Source of the DNA: Capnocytophaga sp. oral taxon 338 str. F0234
GTDB lineage: Bacteria; Bacteroidota; Bacteroidia; Flavobacteriales; Flavobacteriaceae
Length of the DNA: 39,063 bases
Direction of reading: 5' to 3'
Assembly (NCBI RefSeq): GCF_000192225.1
Contig: NZ_GL872413.1
Coordinates: 1 to 39,063 of the forward strand
Every line of letters begins with the position of its first letter. Position 1 is the stretch's first letter. Made by a program: the position numbers and the translations under genes. This document shows, in pieces, positions 34,178 to 39,063 of the stretch. The notes under the pieces were generated by a model. That model ran no database searches and was not told the DNA's origin. It saw nothing but the letters and a program-made list of their open reading frames with translations.

Positions 34178-34899
34178 TCAAATATTTCTTTTTCAGGATA
34201 AAAACTCATTACAGGGTCACTCTGCCAGAATTTCTTGGTATCAATATCCATAAGGGTGAGTCGCCCTGTAGCGCCTGCTCCAGTATCTAAGTTCCACACA
34301 TTGTGGCACATCATAGGCTGGTCAGTACCATAGCGAAGAGTAGGAGTATGCCCAATATAGATTTCTTTATATAGGGTGAGTCGCTTAGGAAAGTATCTGT
34401 TAGTAGGCTCCATATCCTCAGGGGTTGCGAGAGCTACTTCCCAGAGGGTTCTGTCCCAGTAGAAATTCTCTATAAAAAACTCCTGCTCCACACCTCCTTG
34501 ATCGGTAAAGCCAGCATGTAAGAACAGACGATTTTGCCCGTCTAAGAGATAATTTCTAAGTGATTGAAGGAAGTCAATATGTAATTGCTTATCCTCCTTA
34601 GAGTAGTGCTTATAAGCCTCTTCGGTAGCCTTGCCCCCATGAGAGCGCCAAAGTTCAGACATGGGTTTGCCTAAGAGGAAATCGCAGCATAAGGCATCGT
34701 GATTTCCTCTTAGATAAATCACTTGGTGAGTTTGTTGCAGGGCAATAAGCTTGCCCAAGACCTCTGGGGTATGCTTGCCCCTATCGGCATAGTCTCCTAA
34801 GAAAATCAGTAGGTCATCGGGAGTAACTTGTGCTCGTTCCAAGACCTCAAGCAGCGCCGCATAAGCACCATGTATGTCACCTATAACAAGTGTTCTCAT
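34174..34899 (-). CDS. PP2A/ApaH-like metallophosphoesterase
   Basis: 241 residues, no signal peptide. The metal and phosphate motifs of the serine/threonine phosphatase group are all present: GDIHG (residues 7-11), GDYADRG (about 35-41), RGNHD (about 64-68), 'LFLHAGFTDQGG' (about 124-135), 'IGHTPTLRYG' (about 181-190), and the late 'LDTGAGATGRLTLMDID'. It resembles bacterial protein phosphatases of the PrpE/PrpA type and diadenosine tetraphosphatase; the substrate cannot be decided. It is the last gene of a possible minus-strand operon, 40 bp after the DUF7738/DUF6892-like gene, a gap made of short GTGAATA repeats. Confidence 0.88.
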   Translation of the reverse strand: MRTLVIGDIHGAYAALLEVLERAQVTPDDLLIFLGDYADRGKHTPEVLGKLIALQQTHQVIYLRGNHDALCCDFLLGKPMSELWRSHGGKATEEAYKHYSKEDKQLHIDFLQSLRNYLLDGQNRLFLHAGFTDQGGVEQEFFIENFYWDRTLWEVALATPEDMEPTNRYFPKRLTLYKEIYIGHTPTLRYGTDQPMMCHNVWNLDTGAGATGRLTLMDIDTKKFWQSDPVMSFYPEKEIFD

Positions 34900-34902
34900 A
34901 AG

Positions 34903-34937
34903 AATAGTGAATAGCGAAAAGTGAATAGTGAATAATG
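34903..34937. repeat. Short degenerate GTGAATA tandem repeat
   Basis: Several copies of GTGAATA or a one-base variant (GCGAAAA, ATGAAC) run in tandem between the phosphoesterase start and the stop of the preceding gene. Confidence 0.55.
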
Positions 34938-34939
34938 AA

Positions 34940-35983
34940 CTAATTGGTGAATGATATTCCTTTGCTCTTACATAAGTCCTTCACCTGCTCGGACATAAGA
35001 ATAGCTGTGCCGTCAATGGTTTTTAGATTAGGCACCTGAGAGATATCCTCCTCGGTAAGTGATTCGATGTCAAACACATCGTCCTCTCCGTCCCAAAAAG
35101 GTATCAACTGTGCATATACTTCATTGCCCCCATCAAAATAGAGTTCTGTAACCAAAGCCGCCAAGGAAGCGGGAATGGGCAAATCCATAAACCATTTCTT
35201 TACCTCAGGAATGACTTCAAAGTAATAGTCCTCTGGGTCTATGTCACGCTCGGTATAGTTTTCACAGAAATCATATACGTCAAACTTGGGTTTTAGCACC
35301 TCTTGGACATACATCAGCTCCTGTACAACTGCCAATTTAAAATTAAAGCTCTTAAACTGCACACATTTTCCTTCTATTAGAGGAAAAGCCCACTTGTTGG
35401 GATCTTTTTCCTTACTTGAAGGAACTTCGTTAGGGATATAGCTCAGCTCGTAATCACGAAAAGGCATCGCCTCTTGTGCTACGCGCCCCGCTATCGCTTT
35501 CTTAGAAAGGTCTTCAAGCGCCTCACTTAGCCTTTCGGTATAGAGACAACTCACATTCCAACTATCTAACACTATATCAAGACCAAACGAATCCATACTT
35601 TGCTCTTTGGAGATATAGGACAAAGGAGATTTTCCTGCTATGGTAAAGTCCCCCGTAAAGAGTCCCTTTGGGCGCAGGGCAAAGTAATCAAAGGTTACCC
35701 TACGCTGCCAATCCTTATCCTCCAGTACCCTACAGGCAAGCGTGGCTAGGGTTCCGTCCTTTTTCTCAAAGGCATAAAGTCCCAAGCTGTCCCATAGGTA
35801 CATAGCGCTATAAGGAGAATCCTCATCGGTTATGGAAGTTATCCGAGGTTTGCCCAAGGCTTCTGTAAGGCGAGACAGGGAAAACTCTAACAGGAGTTCG
35901 TTATTGATGAGCAGCCCTGAGTTGCTGACATCTATAGCTATTTGTTTTTTTATTATTGACCCTAAAAAATTCTTTATACTCAT
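34940..35983 (-). CDS. DUF7738/DUF6892-like protein
   Basis: 347 residues, cytoplasmic (no signal peptide). The amino half contains 'IDVSNSGLLINNELLLEFSL' (about 17-36), 'RLTEALGKPRIT' and 'MYLWDSLGLYAFEKKDGTLA' (about 60-79), which I associate with DUF7738. The C-terminal half contains 'KKWFMDLPIPASLAALVTEL' (about 265-284) and 'YFDGGNEVYAQLIPFWDGED' (about 285-304), which I associate with DUF6892, sometimes found near polymorphic toxin or immunity genes. No catalytic residues are obvious. It is acidic. It starts 21 bp after the large secreted-protein gene, so both may be one transcript. The family names are from memory and only moderately sure. Confidence 0.6.
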   Translation of the reverse strand: MSIKNFLGSIIKKQIAIDVSNSGLLINNELLLEFSLSRLTEALGKPRITSITDEDSPYSAMYLWDSLGLYAFEKKDGTLATLACRVLEDKDWQRRVTFDYFALRPKGLFTGDFTIAGKSPLSYISKEQSMDSFGLDIVLDSWNVSCLYTERLSEALEDLSKKAIAGRVAQEAMPFRDYELSYIPNEVPSSKEKDPNKWAFPLIEGKCVQFKSFNFKLAVVQELMYVQEVLKPKFDVYDFCENYTERDIDPEDYYFEVIPEVKKWFMDLPIPASLAALVTELYFDGGNEVYAQLIPFWDGEDDVFDIESLTEEDISQVPNLKTIDGTAILMSEQVKDLCKSKGISFTN

Positions 35984-36004
35984 GAAATTTAGAAAAGACT
36001 TACA

Positions 36005-37828
36005 TTATTTGACCTTCACCCAGTAATATCCCTTTTCTTTAGCAAAAAAGACATGCCATTGTCCATTGATTTTAAAGGCTTTTAGGCAACTTGGCGTATT
36101 TACGCTTGAAAGCTCTTCCACAGGAAAATACTGGTATAACAAAGAGCTTTCTCCCTTCAGGGCGTGTGTATCTTTGTCAAGGCGTTGCATCTTTAGCCCG
36201 CTGAAAAAGCCATCATAATACTCATAAAAAGCCACAACAGACTCTTCGTCCTGCTCCATAATTCGGGTGTCATAGATATCATCCGGCGAAGATACACTGT
36301 GCTTTTGCGAAGGAGAGGCAATAGAGTAGAAGTCAAAAGTATCATTGGCATCCATATCTCCATAATACTGTTTTTTTCCCCAGCTTAGATAAGTAGTTCC
36401 CCACTCAAATTCCTTTCCTAAAAGAGTCTTTTCAAGTAGCTTGGTAGTATTGCACTTTAGAAAATAGACCCCCTTTTCTGTTTTCAACTGAAATACAAAG
36501 TTATCTGTCGCTCCTGTGGCAATATCTTGTGTGTGGTACTCTAACTGCTTAGGATTGTCCAGTAAAGGGTTGAGCGGTATCTTCCCCTCTATCTTACCTG
36601 TTTTAGTATCGAGTGTCATCACTTGAAACTCATTTGTATCTTTTTTTTGGACAAGGAAATACATACATTCAGCAGTGGTGTAGCACTGTACTATTTCATA
36701 TTCAATATCTTGATAATAAACCTCACGATAAGACCTGTTAGGCTCAGGGGCGACATCAGCAGAGGCTATCTGCTGGTAGAAGAGGGAATCATTTACCCTT
36801 TTAGGAACATATTTTGCCCAGACAAAATGACTATTAAGCGTATATAGTGTATCATTTTGAGCATAAAAAGTCACAAAAGCAGTAGCATCAGGCTGCTTTT
36901 CTGAATAGATACGTCCTCGTTCTACTTTGTCATTTTGAACATCAAACACCAAGAGTTCTTGTCCTGGATAATACTCAGTTCCTTTGGCAAGGTTATATAC
37001 TTTCTGAGTCTCTTTGTCCAAAGCATAGAGCCTATAGCTGTCAATAAATTCCTGAAAAGTTTCTATATGAGCAGGTAGGTGTTTGACCAAGGGAAAGGAG
37101 TAGTTTTGGAACCGTTGCCACCATTTCCGCCAAGCTTCTTGGGTAGGCTTCTTGGGTAAGGGAACAATACTTTTTAGAAAATAGCTTAGTGAGCTTAACT
37201 TTTCTTGGGCTAACTCACTCATTAGCTCTTGTTCCTTAAATTCCTCGGAACCTCCGACCATTTTCCCATCCTTATCCACTCCGTCCCAATGCATTATTCC
37301 TATGGTAGTTACTTCTTGTTTGCTAGACAAAGCTTCTATCCACTGGGGGATATCCCGAAAGTCATCTCTATTGTTAATCTCTTCATAGTAGATAGGGATT
37401 CCTTTTTTGATTTTCTCCATAGGGGATAAGGGCAGTTCTTCAGGATAAGAGAGGGTTATTTTCCTGCCTTGCTCATCGGTATAGAAGGCTTTCTTAGTAT
37501 AATAGACATAAGGCGCATTAGTAATCGGGAGTATCTCAAAAGAAATAGGGATATCGTACTTGTAGGTAATTTTGTTCCCAAAGAGAGGAATTAACAAGAT
37601 ATGAGAAGTCCCCAACCTCTTAGCATCCAAGGGGCTGAGCTTAAGGAAATAGGCGCTATCCTCAAGAAAATATACATTACCTTTCTCTAATACAAAGAGT
37701 GCTTTTCGGATATTGCCATAGAGGTTAATCGTGCGATACTCCGGCTTGAACTCACCTGTAACCATCAACTCTTGTGCCAAAGCCGTACAGCAGAAGAAGA
37801 AAAAGAAACTAAGGATACATATTCTCAT
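36005..37828 (-). CDS. Large secreted protein of unknown function
   Basis: 607 residues. MRICILSFFFFFCCTALAQ is a Sec signal peptide without a lipobox. The mature protein is rich in aromatic and acidic residues. From about residue 290 to the end it shows repeated strands of the type 'Y-x-L/F-A-K...V-F-x-V/L' with 'GKIEGKIPLNPLLDN' and 'KDTHALKGESSLLYQYF', and ends WHVFFAKEKGYYWVKVK, suggesting a beta-propeller-like fold; this is only a pattern impression. No catalytic motif is recognised. It is the first gene after a perfect -7 promoter element and is followed 21 bp later by the DUF7738/DUF6892-like gene. Confidence 0.7.
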   Translation of the reverse strand: MRICILSFFFFFCCTALAQELMVTGEFKPEYRTINLYGNIRKALFVLEKGNVYFLEDSAYFLKLSPLDAKRLGTSHILLIPLFGNKITYKYDIPISFEILPITNAPYVYYTKKAFYTDEQGRKITLSYPEELPLSPMEKIKKGIPIYYEEINNRDDFRDIPQWIEALSSKQEVTTIGIMHWDGVDKDGKMVGGSEEFKEQELMSELAQEKLSSLSYFLKSIVPLPKKPTQEAWRKWWQRFQNYSFPLVKHLPAHIETFQEFIDSYRLYALDKETQKVYNLAKGTEYYPGQELLVFDVQNDKVERGRIYSEKQPDATAFVTFYAQNDTLYTLNSHFVWAKYVPKRVNDSLFYQQIASADVAPEPNRSYREVYYQDIEYEIVQCYTTAECMYFLVQKKDTNEFQVMTLDTKTGKIEGKIPLNPLLDNPKQLEYHTQDIATGATDNFVFQLKTEKGVYFLKCNTTKLLEKTLLGKEFEWGTTYLSWGKKQYYGDMDANDTFDFYSIASPSQKHSVSSPDDIYDTRIMEQDEESVVAFYEYYDGFFSGLKMQRLDKDTHALKGESSLLYQYFPVEELSSVNTPSCLKAFKINGQWHVFFAKEKGYYWVKVK

Positions 37829-37850
37829 AATGATTTATTTAAGCTAAGGG

Positions 37851-37858
37851 CAAAGGTA
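37851..37858 (-). promoter_or_regulatory. -7 promoter element of the secreted-protein operon
   Basis: TACCTTTG on the minus strand, 22 bp before the ATG at 37828. Confidence 0.6.
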
Positions 37859-37861
37859 ATG

Positions 37862-37900
37862 AAAATTCCCCTAACTTGGTAGGGAGTTAGGGAAATTTTT
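37862..37900. terminator. Stem-loop terminator after the GIY-YIG gene
   Basis: CCCTAACT and AGTTAGGG pair around an 8-nt loop, extended outwards by AAAATT/AATTTT across one mismatch. It lies 40 bp past the GIY-YIG stop and next to the downstream promoter, and could stop both strands. Confidence 0.65.
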
Positions 37901-37939
37901 AGTTTTTTGACTATAACTATAATAAGTCGGAGTATGATT

Positions 37940-38752
37940 TTAGTTCTTATTATACCCAAAATTTCGTGTGAGTAAAACCTCCTTCCACCAAGATTCTCTA
38001 CTTATGATAAGCTCATCTTTTATAGTACTTTTGAAAATATCCAAGATAGAATATCTGAAATACTGCTTTATATGGTCAAAAGATAGTTCTTTCAATTCTT
38101 TATTCCCTCCATTTCCTGTTTTCGCATAATCCTCCCATCTTCCTAAAAGCATTCTCTCTCCATAGGCGGAGCCCACATACATTTTCCCATTAGAGGTATC
38201 AGTAATCAGATAAACTCCTTTTTGGTTTTGTAGAGCAGTCTTCCATGAATCTTTTGCCAACACACGTGATAAATCGCTCCAAGACAGATTTACACTATCA
38301 TAACCTGGAAAAATATCATTGTCAAAAATATCGGGCAATATCTCATATACTTCACATTCGTCAATTAAAGGTATGGCATGACGTGCCAGATTTTGAGAAG
38401 TATTTTTATACTTAACGATCAATCTTCCGAAGTATTTTCTATACTCTGAAAGCTCCTCATGTTTATAACCAACTCCATTGAAAACATTCAGATCCTTAGT
38501 AACTTTTCCTATATGGAAGAGTAACCACAAATCATCTTTGATACGAATAAAACCAATGGTAGTTTGTCCTTCTTTGAAGATTTTTTGTTTTGAATAGTTC
38601 CAGTATTGTCCTTCCAAGAGGGTTTTCATGTCGCTATTTTTAAAAATCTCAATAGGATTCCAGTTTCCTGCAAACATCAGATTGAATTTAATTTTAGTGT
38701 TTTTCAATTCTTCCTGACTAAAATTTAAAATGTCATTTAATTTGATACTCAT
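37940..38752 (-). CDS. Standalone GIY-YIG nuclease family protein
   Basis: 270 residues. The C-terminal about 100 residues are a GIY-YIG domain: 'QKGVYLITDTSNGKMYVGSA' (about 177-196, G-V-Y...Y-V-G), 'LGRWEDYAKTGNGGNKELKE' (about 204-223), an Arg/Glu helix 'ISRESWWKEVLLTRNFGYNK' (about 250-269). The tyrosine pair, Arg in GRW and Glu in RESWWK are the expected catalytic set. The amino-terminal about 165 residues are a separate alpha/beta domain ('KIKFNLMFAGNWNPIEIFKN', 'GFIRIKDDLWLLFHIGKVTK', 'RLIVKYKNTSQNLARHAIPL') of the type seen in standalone GIY-YIG proteins. No intron, restriction methyltransferase or homing context is visible. Nuclease activity is inference from family. Confidence 0.85.
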   Translation of the reverse strand: MSIKLNDILNFSQEELKNTKIKFNLMFAGNWNPIEIFKNSDMKTLLEGQYWNYSKQKIFKEGQTTIGFIRIKDDLWLLFHIGKVTKDLNVFNGVGYKHEELSEYRKYFGRLIVKYKNTSQNLARHAIPLIDECEVYEILPDIFDNDIFPGYDSVNLSWSDLSRVLAKDSWKTALQNQKGVYLITDTSNGKMYVGSAYGERMLLGRWEDYAKTGNGGNKELKELSFDHIKQYFRYSILDIFKSTIKDELIISRESWWKEVLLTRNFGYNKN

Positions 38753-38765
38753 AATTATATTATAT

Positions 38766-38837
38766 TTAAAATATCGCCTGCTCTGAAAGGTTTTCGGCTT
38801 CCCCTATTTGTTTCTTTAGATAAAAGGCACCGGGCAT
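38766..38837 (-). CDS. Short leader ORF (23 codons) upstream of the GIY-YIG gene
   Basis: ATG at 38837 to TAA at 38766 encodes MPGAFYLKKQIGEAENLSEQ then AIF, ending 13 bp before the GIY-YIG ATG. The frame stays open further upstream (VGLRAKQNG). It lies in a block that is visibly richer in GC than its neighbours and downstream of a minus-strand -7 element. It could be a leader peptide, the remnant of another gene, or chance. Confidence 0.3.
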   Translation of the reverse strand: MPGAFYLKKQIGEAENLSEQAIF

Positions 38838-38888
38838 CCCGTTTTGCTTAGCTCGAAGCCCGACCAAAGGCAAGAGGAAGACGACTGA

Positions 38889-38896
38889 CAAAAATA
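38889..38896 (-). promoter_or_regulatory. -7 promoter element ahead of the GIY-YIG gene
   Basis: TATTTTTG on the minus strand, 136 bp before the ATG at 38752, giving an unusually long leader of about 130 nt. Confidence 0.5.
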
Positions 38897-39063
38897 CGAA
38901 ATTATTTTTATACTAATGCCCTTTTGCCTTGCAATTTTTAACCTATCTCTACGTCAAAGAAACCACTTGTAAAGGTAATAGCTCTTGAGCACTTAACCGA
39001 GCAGATTAAGTGTTGTAAGTTCCGTTAGTAAGTTAAATTTTTTGGTATAGATTTCGAGTAAGG

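Larger units (their letters stand above)
38753..39063. other. Leader and upstream region of the GIY-YIG gene
   Basis: Holds a -7 element (38889-38896, minus strand), a locally GC-richer block (about 38800-38890) and a 23-codon ORF. From 38900 to the right edge I see no gene; the end of a neighbouring gene may lie beyond the window. Confidence 0.5.

Noticed and set aside
34903-34937. CRISPR-like array
   Set aside because: Units are only 7 bp, degenerate and without spacers.
37940-38752. Homing endonuclease of a group I intron
   Set aside because: No intron-like structure or interrupted host gene; the amino-terminal domain is of the standalone GIY-YIG type.

Overview
The window looks like a piece of chromosome from a flavobacterium, most likely Capnocytophaga or a close relative. 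DNA is AT-rich, and gene starts repeatedly sit just downstream of the Bacteroidetes -7 promoter element TAnnTTTG. Three lipoproteins carry an acidic Lys-rich motif right after the lipidated cysteine (CKKED, CKKDD, CKKEE), which matches the surface lipoprotein export signal known from Capnocytophaga canimorsus. A heme-uptake locus with TonB receptor and HmuY-like protein and a Dcu-type dicarboxylate carrier also fit such a host. I see no insertion sequence, prophage, CRISPR array or rRNA. One tRNA (Arg, anticodon UCG) is present. The genus call is inference.

Layout. 1-4071 (minus): the amino-terminal part of a large secreted surface protein that runs off the left edge, then an NhaD-type Na+/H+ antiporter. 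4350-4886 (plus): a small orphan Aer-type PAS protein. 4956-7784 (minus): a GT2 glycosyltransferase whose usual DUF2062 membrane tail has been put out of frame at an A10 run, and a cholesterol-dependent-cytolysin-like (CDCL) lipoprotein. 8022-8918 (minus): a YitT-family membrane protein, then about 0.5 kb of AT-rich non-coding DNA. 9475-16411: purK, a dcu carrier, sppA, a truncated glycogen-synthase-like protein (minus), panC and a SpoU/TrmH RNA methyltransferase. 16593-22231 (plus): a four-gene heme-type uptake operon of two surface lipoproteins (one with leucine-rich repeats), an HmuR-like TonB receptor and an HmuY-like hemophore. 22337-28177 (plus): a polysaccharide-deacetylase-like protein with apparently lost active-site residues, murF, a YfcE-like phosphoesterase, yqeY, tRNA-Arg, and a ktrB-ktrA potassium uptake pair. 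28187-32146 (minus): an operon yggS-priA-secreted protein. 32433-34177 (plus): an AAA ATPase plus DUF4276 (TOPRIM-like) pair resembling two-gene phage defence modules. 34174-38752 (minus): a PP2A-like phosphoesterase, a DUF7738/DUF6892-like protein, a large secreted protein of unknown function and a standalone GIY-YIG nuclease.

The most unusual items are the CDCL pore-forming-type lipoprotein without the CDC undecapeptide, the A10-split glycosyltransferase/DUF2062 gene (candidate phase variation or transcriptional slippage), the ATPase-DUF4276 pair, the heme locus with an unrecognised lipoprotein and an LRR lipoprotein, and the locally GC-richer leader with a 23-codon ORF ahead of the GIY-YIG gene. 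Most of the rest is ordinary housekeeping. Family assignments come from reading translated motifs only; no database search was run.
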